From Desulfamplus magnetovallimortis (lineage in GTDB: Bacteria > Desulfobacterota > Desulfobacteria > Desulfobacterales > Desulfobacteraceae), in the NCBI RefSeq assembly GCF_900170035.1, contig NZ_LT828540.1:37379-101378 (forward strand): DNA of 64,000 bases, read 5' to 3'. Of the stretch, positions 1 to 7,535 are shown piece after piece (the first letter of the stretch is position 1; each line of letters starts with the position of its first letter). A program made the translations under genes and the position numbers. The notes beneath the pieces are model-generated. The model was not told the origin of the DNA and did no database searches. It was given only the letters and a program-made list of their open reading frames with translations.

Positions 1-236
1 GTATCGGTCCTAAAATGGCGGTTGCTATGATTACAACATTTTACGGAGCCATTCTTGCCAATTTGTTTTTTATTCCCATGTCAGGTAAGTTGAAAATACG
101 CTGTGATGAGGAGATTTCAAACATGAATATCATATATGAGGGGGTTATTTCCATAAGGGAAGGAGAGCACCCAAGATTGATGGAAGATAAACTGAGTGTC
201 TATCTTGGCCCCAACCATACACCTTCTGAAGAGTAA
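1..236 (+). CDS. motA: Flagellar motor stator protein MotA, C-terminal part (5' end outside window)
   Basis: The frame is open from the left edge of the window and ends at a stop at 234-236, so only the last 77 or so residues are present. The stretch GPKMAVAMITTFYGAILAN is the conserved last transmembrane segment of MotA, followed by a short cytoplasmic tail. MotA pairs with MotB to form the ion-conducting stator that drives flagellar rotation in the inner membrane. motB follows after five bases, the usual motAB operon. The upstream part, including the cytoplasmic loop that contacts FliG, cannot be judged here. Confidence 0.9.
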   Translation, partial: IGPKMAVAMITTFYGAILANLFFIPMSGKLKIRCDEEISNMNIIYEGVISIREGEHPRLMEDKLSVYLGPNHTPSEE

Positions 237-241
237 AAAAA

Positions 242-1054
242 ATGGCTGAAAACGAAATTTCCGAGGAAGAGGCTCCTGCTCTTTCGCCGCCTGCCGATGA
301 CGACGATGAAGGAGGAGGTGGTGGAGGTTCTCCGGAATGGATGGGAACTTTTGCCGATCTTGTAACTCTGCTAATGTGTTTTTTTGTGCTTCTGTTTGCC
401 ATGAGTACCACCCAGCAGGAGACATTCAAGGAGCTTGTGGAGTCATTGAGAAGTGCCCTTGGTGTACAGGCTGTGCCAGAATCCGGAACCCGTGAAGGTC
501 TTACCATGCACACAGTGCCGTCTGAGCCTCCTGTTGAAAAACAGGAAATTGACGAGATGGGAGGCATGATTCAGAAGGAGCTTGAAGAGATAGTAAGCGA
601 GGTTCGGGAGCTTGTCATGTTTAACAAGCTTGGCGGACTTGTCAATGTGTCGGAATCAGATATGGGTGTTGTAATTACCATGTCAGATTTGTTGCTGTTT
701 GAGCAGGGCGGGGTAAAACTCTCCGAAATGGGATATGATGTACTTAAAAAGGTTGCATCGGTACTTTCACGACTGGCCTATCATGTAAAGATCAAGGGAC
801 ATACTGATAACACCGTTATTGCATCAGAAATGTATCCTTCCAACTGGGAGCTTTCTGCAAGCCGTGCAAGTGCTGTGGTAAGACTTCTCATCGAAAACGG
901 GGTTGACCCAAGATACATTTCTGCTGAAGGGTATGCCCAATACCATCCTGTTGCCACAAATGATACAGAACAAGGAAGGGTTCGCAATCGAAGGGTTGAA
1001 ATTGTATATGAGCGGGACAGTATAGCCCGTACATTTGCCGGCATGGATAAATAG
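242..1054 (+). CDS. motB: Flagellar motor stator protein MotB
   Basis: This 270-residue protein has the MotB layout. An acidic N-terminal tail carries a run of six glycines (24-29). A single membrane helix follows, with the ion-binding aspartate at D39 in FADLVTLLM. A linker then leads to a C-terminal OmpA-like peptidoglycan-binding domain, visible as IKGHTDN, NWELSASRA and NRRVEIVY. It anchors the stator to peptidoglycan and conducts the driving ion together with MotA. The start lies five bases after the motA stop, in an A-rich stretch. The tetra-Asp and hexa-Gly stretch before the membrane helix is low-complexity sequence of a kind seen in several genes of this window. Confidence 0.95.
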   Translation: MAENEISEEEAPALSPPADDDDEGGGGGGSPEWMGTFADLVTLLMCFFVLLFAMSTTQQETFKELVESLRSALGVQAVPESGTREGLTMHTVPSEPPVEKQEIDEMGGMIQKELEEIVSEVRELVMFNKLGGLVNVSESDMGVVITMSDLLLFEQGGVKLSEMGYDVLKKVASVLSRLAYHVKIKGHTDNTVIASEMYPSNWELSASRASAVVRLLIENGVDPRYISAEGYAQYHPVATNDTEQGRVRNRRVEIVYERDSIARTFAGMDK

Positions 1055-1062
1055 TTTAATAA

Positions 1063-1388
1063 TATAGGAATTTTCATTTTATCTCTTGCAAAAGCAAGAG
1101 ATTATGGAAAAGCCAGCTCAAAGGGCGCTAAGTTCATAGTGTAAAAATTTACATTTTATCTCCTGTAAAAGCAAGAGATTATGGAAAAGCCAGCTCAAAG
1201 GGCGCTAAGTTCATAGTGTAAACCGTCATGGCCGGAGTCCGGCCACCCCCGAGTATGGAAATAATGTATCCATTTCCACGGTAAAAATTTACATTTTATC
1301 TCCTGTAAAAGCAAGAGATTATGGAAAAGTCCGCCCAAAGGGTGCTAAGTTCTGCCCTGCATACGTATGGGAAAAAAGGTTTGTTTTT
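1063..1388. repeat. Mosaic of family-G repeats (three copies) with a nested family-D repeat
   Basis: Three direct copies of an approximately 75-bp unit lie at about 1063-1145, 1146-1222 and 1284-1355. Each contains the segments GCAAGAGATTATGGAAAAG and GCGCTAAGTTC or a close variant. Between copies two and three sits an inverted family-D repeat (about 1219-1285) whose other strand reads TTTACCGTGGAAATGG. A fourth family-G copy is at about 45404-45478. I see no gene in the 334 bases between motB and the next coding region. The arrangement looks like tandem duplication with one repeat inserted into another. Confidence 0.8.
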
Positions 1389-2126
1389 ATGAAACGTTCT
1401 TTAGAAAATATTGCAAGTCAGCTTGGTCTGAATCTGGATACCCTGGAGAGATGGATTCGGCAGGGCAAGATACCGGTCAGCAAGAAGGGAAGTATGGGTA
1501 TCTATAATACTTCCGAGCTTAATCGCTGGGCAGAAAAACAGCGGAAAACCTCTTTTTGTTCGGAAAATGGTTCCTCTTCCCAGGATAGTGACTCCAAAGA
1601 GGAGGGTAAGCTAATTGATTCAAATTCCAATGATGACATCGTTGGTCTTCTTCTTTGCGCTGCATTGAAAAATGGCGGGATATTTCATGGAGTTACCGGC
1701 AATGGAAAGCATGGAATAATAGAATCAGCAGTGGAGCATATTCCTGATTATCCAGGAAAAGATAGCAAGGAGATACTTTTACAGTTGATGGAGAGGGAGC
1801 GTCTGACCTCAACCGGCATTGGGCAGGGAGTGGCTATTCCGCATCCAAGAAATCCCATAGCAAATGGCTTTACAGAACCCATGATTGTCACCTGTTTTCT
1901 TGAAAATGAGGTGGACTTTGATGCCATTGATGACCTTCCTGTTTTTGTACTTTTTTTGATGCTCAGTCCCACTGTTGAAATTCATCTTAACCTTCTTTCC
2001 CGTCTATCATTTTGTCTCAGAGATCGCTCTTTTATGCGTTTTATAAGGCAGCATCCGGATAAAAAATCTTTTTTAAGCAGGATTAGGGAGATGGAAGAAA
2101 AACTGGACAATCCATCAGGAAGATAG
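1389..2126 (+). CDS. HTH-type DNA-binding protein fused to a PtsN-like PTS EIIA domain
   Basis: The 245-residue protein has two parts. Residues 1-50 resemble an excisionase/MerR-like helix-turn-helix (LENIASQLGLNLDTLERWIRQGKIPV). After a low-complexity linker (about 53-82), residues 85-240 form a PTS EIIA domain of the nitrogen-PTS class, with the phosphorylatable histidine at H152 in GVAIPHPR. Such HTH-EIIA proteins are common in Desulfobacterota and probably link the phosphorylation state of the PTS to transcription. The DNA target and the phosphate donor are not identifiable here. A second, stand-alone PtsN is at 51403-51861. The frame stays open past the stop codon into a 27-bp minisatellite, described separately. 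Confidence 0.85.
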   Translation: MKRSLENIASQLGLNLDTLERWIRQGKIPVSKKGSMGIYNTSELNRWAEKQRKTSFCSENGSSSQDSDSKEEGKLIDSNSNDDIVGLLLCAALKNGGIFHGVTGNGKHGIIESAVEHIPDYPGKDSKEILLQLMERERLTSTGIGQGVAIPHPRNPIANGFTEPMIVTCFLENEVDFDAIDDLPVFVLFLMLSPTVEIHLNLLSRLSFCLRDRSFMRFIRQHPDKKSFLSRIREMEEKLDNPSGR

Positions 2127-2140
2127 ATCTTTTTAAAAAT

Positions 2141-2372
2141 TCAGAGCAAAAGAGGGGCTAACAGTTCAGGAAAAAGAATACTAACAGTTCATGATAAGAG
2201 AATAGAGTTAACAGCTCAGGGCAATAGAAGAGAGTTAACAGCTCGGGGCAATAGAAGAGAGTTAACAGCTCAGGGCAATAGAAGAGAGTTAATGGCTCAG
2301 GTCAATAGAAGAGAAGAGCTAACACTTAAGGACAAGAGAATAGAGTTAACAGCTCGGAAAAAGAGAGGATAG
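2141..2372 (+). repeat. 27-bp minisatellite, about eight to nine degenerate units
   Basis: This is a tandem array with consensus unit TTAACAGCTCAGGGCAATAG followed by AAGAGAG. The three central units are nearly perfect and the flanking ones are degenerate. The 27-bp period is a multiple of three. Read in the frame of the preceding EIIA gene, everything from 2127 to the stop at 2370-2372 is open and would encode a basic nonapeptide repeat ELTAQGNRR. The array ends 14 bases before the next start codon. It is not CRISPR: there are no unique spacers between conserved repeats. Confidence 0.85.
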
Positions 2373-2386
2373 TTTAAATAGCTGCC

Positions 2387-4120
2387 ATGAAAAAATTTAT
2401 CTCCTGGCGACATCCGGGTACAATCTCCATTTTTCGTATGGATGACAGGCTCCTTTTGATAGGAATGGGAATTATTGTAGGTCTTTGCAGTGGCCTTGCT
2501 GCTTTGGCATTAAATCACTCTCTTATTTTTATGCTGGAGTTCCTTCATGATTTCAGGCATTACTGGTGGGCTTTTCTGCTTCCTGCCGCAGGTGCAATGT
2601 GTTCTTCTCTTTTTCTGGAGAAAATAATGAATGAGGGGGCAGGGCACGGTGTGCCTGAAGTTATATACAGTGTATCAAGGTATGGTGGCCTGATTCGCCT
2701 GAGATCAAGTATATCCCGTCTTGTTTCAAGCTGCCTTACAATAGGAAGCGGAGGTTCTGCCGGCCCCGAGGCACCTGTTGTCATGAGTGGTTCGGCCATT
2801 GGCTCCAATATTGCGCAGTTTTTTTTCCTCAATGATCGCCAGAGAATAACCCTTGTGGGGTGCGGTGCTGCCGGTGCTGTGGCATCTATTTTCAATGCTC
2901 CGTTGACAGGAATCATATTTACAATGGAGATTATCCTTGGCGAGTGGTCAATGGTTAACATTATTCCCATTGCAGTTGCCTCTGTTGCAGGAGCCGAGTT
3001 GAGCAGAACCCTAAGGGGCAACATAATAGCCTTTGAAAGTAGCGGAAGTTTCCATATAGGCCATCCTGACCTTTTTGCCTGCATCGGACTTGCTATGTTT
3101 GCAGCCCTTGCATCTGTACTCTTTACAAGAACTTTAAGAAGAATGCACAAAGTTTCCCGCAAAGTCTCTGTCCCTTTCTGGGTAAGAGCTGCAATTGGAG
3201 GTTGTGCAGTGGGGCTTCTTGGATTCATGGTGCCGGAGGTTATGGGTGAGGGTTATCATGCAATTCATGATATGATTGAGGGGGTATTCAAGGGTGGAAT
3301 AGGTATTGTGGCACTGGCATGCCTGGCCAAAATTCTTGCAACTGCCCTTACCCTTGGCTGGGGTGGTTCAGGGGGTATCTTTGCACCAAGTCTTGTTATT
3401 GGAAGTTTTGCAGGGCTTGCCTACCACAGACTGCTTGTGTTTCTATTTCCATCTGTAATGTGGGTCAGCGAAGGTTGTTTTGCCCTGCTTGGAATGGCAG
3501 GTATGATGAGCGGTATTCTTCAGGCTCCCCTGACAGGTATCTTTTTGATTCTGGAGATTACAGGCAGCTACGAGGTGATGCTTCCTCTTATAATTGTTTC
3601 TGCTCTTTCAACCACCATGACCCATTACTTTGAGCCATCATCATTTTATTTTAAAGAGCTTATGGAAAAGGGGCAACTTTTGCGACCCGGCACAGATTCC
3701 AGAGTTCTTGCTGATATAAGTATAAGAGAAGTGATTGAAAAGGATTGCATCTGCGTAAGACCTGATATGCTTTTAAGGGAGTTTCTTTATACTGTCCAGC
3801 GATCAACCAGAAACTATTTTCCTGTGGAAGATCAGGAGAGTGGCCAGTTTGTCGGCATGATCCGTTTTGATCAGATAAAGCCCTATTTCTTTAATTCTGT
3901 CATGTATGACACCGTTATTGTTGAGCAGATAATGGATGCCAATCCAGATACAGTTCATTATGATGATGAACTTTCTGAAGTCTTAAACAAGATGGATACC
4001 CATGGGCATTTCAGCCTGCCGGTGGTTTTTAACGGCAGATTTGTGGGCATGGTCTCCAAGGCCACACTTCTTGATAAATACCGTGATGAACTCAATGTTC
4101 AGACAGCCCACTCATTTTAG
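2387..4120 (+). CDS. ClC-family chloride channel or antiporter with C-terminal CBS pair
   Basis: The 577-residue protein has about ten hydrophobic helices followed by two CBS domains (about 460-570). ClC selectivity motifs are visible: GHGVPE near 86-91, GSAGPEAP at 123-130 with the gating glutamate at E128, and GGIFAPSLVIG. At the position of the inner proton glutamate of the E. coli exchanger the sequence reads FTMEIIL, so the second glutamate is replaced by isoleucine. Many bacterial ClC-CBS proteins share this, so transport could be channel-like or weakly coupled. The CBS pair probably binds adenine nucleotides. The universal stress protein gene follows after 39 bases and the two are likely cotranscribed. 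Confidence 0.93.
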   Translation: MKKFISWRHPGTISIFRMDDRLLLIGMGIIVGLCSGLAALALNHSLIFMLEFLHDFRHYWWAFLLPAAGAMCSSLFLEKIMNEGAGHGVPEVIYSVSRYGGLIRLRSSISRLVSSCLTIGSGGSAGPEAPVVMSGSAIGSNIAQFFFLNDRQRITLVGCGAAGAVASIFNAPLTGIIFTMEIILGEWSMVNIIPIAVASVAGAELSRTLRGNIIAFESSGSFHIGHPDLFACIGLAMFAALASVLFTRTLRRMHKVSRKVSVPFWVRAAIGGCAVGLLGFMVPEVMGEGYHAIHDMIEGVFKGGIGIVALACLAKILATALTLGWGGSGGIFAPSLVIGSFAGLAYHRLLVFLFPSVMWVSEGCFALLGMAGMMSGILQAPLTGIFLILEITGSYEVMLPLIIVSALSTTMTHYFEPSSFYFKELMEKGQLLRPGTDSRVLADISIREVIEKDCICVRPDMLLREFLYTVQRSTRNYFPVEDQESGQFVGMIRFDQIKPYFFNSVMYDTVIVEQIMDANPDTVHYDDELSEVLNKMDTHGHFSLPVVFNGRFVGMVSKATLLDKYRDELNVQTAHSF

Positions 4121-4159
4121 AAAAAGTGGGACACGACAGATAAAGGAATAGATTATATT

Positions 4160-5020
4160 ATGGAAACCACCATTTTTCATGTTTTTAGAAATACTCCACT
4201 TGGAAGGGAGATATTGCTGCAATCACTCTATTTCTGCCAGCAGACATCCTCTTCCATTGCTGTTTATATTCCCCAACATGTCCGTTTTCTCATGTATTAT
4301 GAAAATGATGTGGTTCAGGTGGATCTGGATCAATCCTATTTGACAGATCCGGAAACAGCAAAAGAACACGCCATTGAACTTGCCCTCTCAATGGATGTTG
4401 AACCAAGATTTATAACCCCAAAAAATTTTACAGCATCAACTTTGCCTGACATTCCAGTTGATTTTGATTTCATGTGTTGCCCAAGGAGTATAAGTGATCT
4501 TTCAACAAAGATAAGCCTTGGTCATATTGGCCCTAAGGTCAGACGAATCATCAATTCAGCACGTTTTCCCATACTTATGCCAAGTGCCCTTTTCAAGGAG
4601 TGGGAGAGCATTATTGTATTTTTTGGAGGCTCGGATAATTCAATAAAGGCTCTGAAACTTGGATTGCGTTTAAGTCAGATTACAGGAGTGCCACTTGATA
4701 TGTTTACATATTCAGGAGGAGGTGGTACCCAGAAAAATAAAGAGCATTTTGTGGAAGTTTTAAGGGAAGCAGGTCTTGAAGATATTGTGTGCGGGAATGA
4801 GGATCAGAATGCGAAAGTCCGTGAGTGGTATTTTTTTGATGGGGGAAAATTTGAACACAATCTTTACAGAGTTCCTCACAATGCACTTGCCGTTCTTGGG
4901 GCATATGGACATGGTGTTGTAAAGGATGTTCTCTTTGGCAGCACCATGGAGATGATTCAGACGATTTTGCCGAATACGCTTCTGATTGCAGGGCCAAATT
5001 ATGTTGTGCCACATCCATAA
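4160..5020 (+). CDS. Universal stress protein family, tandem-domain form
   Basis: The 286-residue soluble protein resembles two UspA folds in tandem. The C-terminal half is clearest, with beta strand IIVFFGGSDNSIKALKLG and the nucleotide-loop signature GAYGHGVVKDVLFGST (G-x2-G-x9-G-S/T). The N-terminal half is degenerate. Usp proteins bind ATP and often sit beside transporters, and here the gene directly follows the ClC-CBS gene, which suggests a regulatory or stress-coupled partner of that transporter. That role is inferred from position only. Confidence 0.75.
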   Translation: METTIFHVFRNTPLGREILLQSLYFCQQTSSSIAVYIPQHVRFLMYYENDVVQVDLDQSYLTDPETAKEHAIELALSMDVEPRFITPKNFTASTLPDIPVDFDFMCCPRSISDLSTKISLGHIGPKVRRIINSARFPILMPSALFKEWESIIVFFGGSDNSIKALKLGLRLSQITGVPLDMFTYSGGGGTQKNKEHFVEVLREAGLEDIVCGNEDQNAKVREWYFFDGGKFEHNLYRVPHNALAVLGAYGHGVVKDVLFGSTMEMIQTILPNTLLIAGPNYVVPHP

Positions 5021-5084
5021 GTGTCATAATAAGTGGACGATGCATTATCTGTGATGTTTACAACATGAATTAGGACTCATTCCT

Positions 5085-5187
5085 AAGTAATTGGGTTTAA
5101 TTAACTTACCCAAACTCCCCCTCCCAAGTCTGTAAAATGTGGCTGGGGGCAAGGTGAATGGGTAAGTTATTAAAAATCAATTCCTAA
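5085..5187 (+). repeat. Family-E MITE-like repeat, copy 1
   Basis: This element of about 103 bp has imperfect terminal inverted repeats of about 29 bp ending in AACTTACCCA on one side and TGGGTAAGTT on the other. The core is GC-rich and contains CTCCCCCTCCCAAGTC. Nearly identical copies lie at 38221-38323 (inverted) and 45198-45302. It lies just upstream of the antitoxin gene and may affect its transcription. Confidence 0.85.
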
Positions 5188-5228
5188 GCAATTTTGTACT
5201 CATCCTTTAACAAAACAGGAGGTACTCA

Positions 5229-5474
5229 ATGACAACAATTGTTAAATCTGTAGGTTGTAGAGGGCAGATAACTTTAGGCAGACAATATGCTGGTAAAAAA
5301 GTTATGATAGAGCAGATTGAAACTGGTGTATGGATGTTAAAACTTGCTGAATTTATTCCTGTAAGTGAACGCTGGCTTCAAAATTCCAAAGTTACTGCTG
5401 ATTTAGAAGAGGCAATTGCGTGGGCAGAAAACAATCCACCCAAGGAAAGTGATATAAATGCTTTTGAATTATAG
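5229..5474 (+). CDS. AbrB/MazE-like antitoxin-type protein
   Basis: The 81-residue protein begins with a swapped-hairpin-type segment (VGCRGQITLGRQYAGKKVMIEQIETG) typical of AbrB/SpoVT family DNA-binding antitoxins. A short acidic tail (ADLEEAIAWAENNPP) would contact a toxin. A good ribosome binding site, CAGGAGG, precedes the start. A damaged gene that resembles a cognate toxin begins nine bases downstream, so this is probably the surviving half of a type II toxin-antitoxin module. It would act as an autorepressor and toxin neutraliser. Assignment is from fold-level resemblance only. Confidence 0.65.
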   Translation: MTTIVKSVGCRGQITLGRQYAGKKVMIEQIETGVWMLKLAEFIPVSERWLQNSKVTADLEEAIAWAENNPPKESDINAFEL

Positions 5475-5482
5475 ATCAAATC

Positions 5483-5720
5483 ATGAAAAAACAATCCAAA
5501 GCAAAAGAGTCTGAATGTGTCAGGCTTGACCTTAATAATCCTGTTTTTCAGAGGGAGCTGTTTGCTCTTCAGAAAGATGAAAAGTTGAGCTAATAATACC
5601 CTCGTGAAGATTTCAAACATGACTTGGCAGCAAATATATCAAGACTCAGGGCTTAAGTGGGAAGCCATTATGTCACTTGTTTTTATCTCTTGTGATACAA
5701 TTCTAATCAGGATTTCATGA
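5483..5720 (+). pseudogene. Frameshifted and truncated toxin-like gene downstream of the antitoxin
   Basis: An ATG at 5483 opens 36 codons ending in QRELFALQKDEKLS and a TAA at 5591-5593. In the next frame, from about 5589, the reading continues as NTLVKISNMTWQQIYQDSGL, then KWEAI, and stops at 5718-5720. The combination of ALQKDE..., NTL.K.S..TW.QIYQDSGLKWEAI matches a small toxin-like family I recall beside AbrB antitoxins. The expected C-terminal beta strands are missing or degenerate. The tail runs 82 bases into the 3' end of the opposite-strand ykgJ-like gene. I infer a relic toxin inactivated by a frameshift; family identity is from memory. Confidence 0.55.
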
Positions 5721-6079
5721 TGCACATTTTTTTTCATACCAGGACATGAGTTGGCCATTATATCCCAGTTTTCAGGATTTTTTATAATGGTTTCTATAAA
5801 AGGCCAGGCTCTGCACATGTAAGGTTTTACAGGATGAATTGTACACAATCTTTTGGGGTCAAAAAAAATGCATTGTCCATTTTCAGAGGTTGCCAGCACA
5901 AATCTGCTGCCGGATTTTGCGCAGAATTTGTCTGTAAATTGCAAGGGATCACAAGAGATATATTGTGAAATTTTGTCAATATCTTCTTGAGAGACATATG
6001 TTCCTCCAAATCCTGTGCAGCAGTCACCACACATCCTGCATCTGAAAATGTCATCTGCTGTTTTCAATTCAGAATCCAT
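5639..6079 (-). CDS. YkgJ-family cysteine-cluster protein
   Basis: The 146-residue protein has the YkgJ (UPF0153) zinc/iron-chelating pattern: CRMCGDCC at 14-21, then C70, C79 and C89 in CIFFD, LCTIHP and YMCRAWP. These cysteines probably bind a metal or an iron-sulfur cluster; the biological role of the family is unknown. I chose the Met at 6079 over upstream starts because GGAGGG lies just before it. The start overlaps the end of recR by 11 bases, so translation is probably coupled. It is the last gene of the dnaX-ybaB-recR operon. Confidence 0.8.
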   Translation of the reverse strand: MDSELKTADDIFRCRMCGDCCTGFGGTYVSQEDIDKISQYISCDPLQFTDKFCAKSGSRFVLATSENGQCIFFDPKRLCTIHPVKPYMCRAWPFIETIIKNPENWDIMANSCPGMKKNVHHEILIRIVSQEIKTSDIMASHLSPES

Positions 6080-6722
6080 GTCTTCCCTCCATTGCCCTTT
6101 GCATGGTAACCTGATCAACATATTGAAGATCGCCTCCCATGGGAACACCGGAGGCGATTCTTGAGACTGTAATATTGTAATCTTTGAGGTTCTGGTAAAT
6201 ATAGGATGCTGTTGATTCACCCTCGACATCCGTTCCTGTTGCAATGATCACTTCATTGACACATGCCTCTTTCTCTGCCTTTTTTTCAGCACAGTTTTCT
6301 TTTTTATGACTCTTTTTTTGGGCATGGACTCTTTTAAAAAGTTCCTTCAGGCGGATTTCGTCGGGCCCTATTCCATCCATAGGAGAGAGTGCTCCTCCAA
6401 GAATGTGATAGTGCCCCTTGAATACTCCTGCTTTCTCAATGGCAACCATGTCCGCAGGATTTTCCACAACACATATGATTTTGCTGTCACGGTTGGGATT
6501 GGCACATATACGACACTTATCTCCATCGCTCAATGCAAAGCAGTTTCTGCACAGTTTTACCTTCTCCTTCAGTTCAAGGATATCTGCTGCAAGGGTTCTT
6601 GCTTCATGTAGCGGTGCATGCAGGATATGCAGTGCCAATCGTTCTGCTGTTTTTCTGCCTATACCTGGAAGCGTTGAGAGGCTCTGTATCAGCTTAAGTA
6701 TGGAGTCAGGGTATGTATTCAA
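6069..6722 (-). CDS. recR: Recombination mediator RecR
   Basis: The 217-residue protein shows the helix-hairpin-helix LPGIGRKTAERLALHIL at 18-34, a four-cysteine zinc finger (C58, C61, C70, C73) and a Toprim domain including VVENPADM and the C-terminal ATGTDVEGESTA and ASGVPMGGDLQYVD. With RecO and RecF it loads RecA at gaps in damaged DNA. The protein is about 20 residues longer than usual because of a lysine-rich insertion at about 134-153 (KKSHKKENCAEKKAEKE) inside the Toprim domain. The gene lies 21 bases downstream of ybaB in the conserved dnaX-ybaB-recR order. Confidence 0.95.
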   Translation of the reverse strand: MNTYPDSILKLIQSLSTLPGIGRKTAERLALHILHAPLHEARTLAADILELKEKVKLCRNCFALSDGDKCRICANPNRDSKIICVVENPADMVAIEKAGVFKGHYHILGGALSPMDGIGPDEIRLKELFKRVHAQKKSHKKENCAEKKAEKEACVNEVIIATGTDVEGESTASYIYQNLKDYNITVSRIASGVPMGGDLQYVDQVTMQRAMEGRHGF

Positions 6723-6743
6723 ATGAATCGAGCTTCCCGAAAG

Positions 6744-7064
6744 TTATGTAAGACCAGGAATGTTGAAACCACCAGTTAGTTTTCCCATTTCTGATGAAAC
6801 CATCTCTTGTGACTTGTTTAGGGCATCATTTGTAGCAGCGAGGATAAGATCCTGAAGCATATCAATATCCTCAGGATCGACTATCTCTTTTTCAAGGACT
6901 ATTGACTTGATTTTTTGGCTGCCATCAGCAACAACTTTTACCATTCCACCGCCAGCAGAGGCTTCAACGGTTTTAGATGCAAGTTCTTCCTGCATTTTCA
7001 ACATTTTTTTCTGCAGCTTCTGGGCCTGTTTCATCATGCCGCCCATGTTTCCCATATTTTTCAT
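6744..7064 (-). CDS. YbaB/EbfC nucleoid-associated protein
   Basis: The 106-residue protein matches the YbaB family over its whole length: a Met- and Gln-rich N-terminal helix ([22 protein letters not shown]), the [14 protein letters not shown] strand, and a C-terminal helix. These dimeric proteins bind DNA and shape the nucleoid. Their genes almost always sit between dnaX and recR, as here. A 469-bp repeat-filled gap separates it from dnaX, which is longer than usual and could uncouple the two. Confidence 0.93.
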   Translation of the reverse strand: MKNMGNMGGMMKQAQKLQKKMLKMQEELASKTVEASAGGGMVKVVADGSQKIKSIVLEKEIVDPEDIDMLQDLILAATNDALNKSQEMVSSEMGKLTGGFNIPGLT

Positions 7065-7079
7065 TTAAAAGCTCCTTTA

Positions 7080-7350
7080 ATATGATAATTGCCGTAAATG
7101 GCTGTTTTTATGAACTTTTTAACGCCTCGATTAGATACATTGATTGTCGAGAGTTTGTATAAAAGTTACTTTAAATAGCTGTTTTTGGCATCTTTCATTT
7201 GCCAGGTTACACTTTCCTGAACACAATACCCGTTTTTCTGGTAGACTGTTCCTGAAAGTGTAAAGTACTTTCTGCATGATATGAAGGATGCCCTGTTTTT
7301 ATAAATATTTTTGATGTTTAATTGTGACGGGTATCCGCCATGTACGTTAT
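7080..7350. repeat. Family-A MITE-like element flanked by family-C fragments
   Basis: The core at 7187-7292 starts GGCATCTTTCATTTG and ends ATGAAGGATGCC, forming terminal inverted repeats. It has an internal palindrome around AAAGTGTAAAGTACTTT. Related full copies lie at 12701-12805, 15013-15117 and 32441-32566. Flanking pieces at about 7085-7145 and 7310-7350 contain the family-C motif GGTATCCGCCATGTACGTTA, which is repeated at several other places in the window. I see no gene here. Confidence 0.75.
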
Positions 7351-7535
7351 AATTACTCAAAATCGACACCTATGATCTTGTAAGCCTTGCCAACACTGTC
7401 TGAATCAGGATTCCCAAGATTAACAAAGATAAGGCAGGATTATTTATCCTGAGCATCCTATCCGTCCTGGTTATCCTGGTTCAGACAACTGCAATAACTT
7501 CGGAAAAAGCAATAAAATGTCGATTTTGAGTAATT
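7351..7535. repeat. 185-bp element with perfect 17-bp terminal inverted repeats
   Basis: The left end AATTACTCAAAATCGAC (7351-7367) is exactly complementary to the right end GTCGATTTTGAGTAATT (7519-7535). The interior holds a second nested inverted repeat around TCTGAATCAGGATTCCC and its counterpart near 7480, with ATCCTG motifs that resemble a short repeat I recall from many unrelated bacterial genomes. The right end overlaps the dnaX stop codon (7534-7536), so the element marks the 3' end of dnaX. Confidence 0.75.

Noticed and set aside
2141..2372. Possible CRISPR array
   Set aside because: The units are contiguous 27-bp repeats with no unique spacers, and no cas genes are near.
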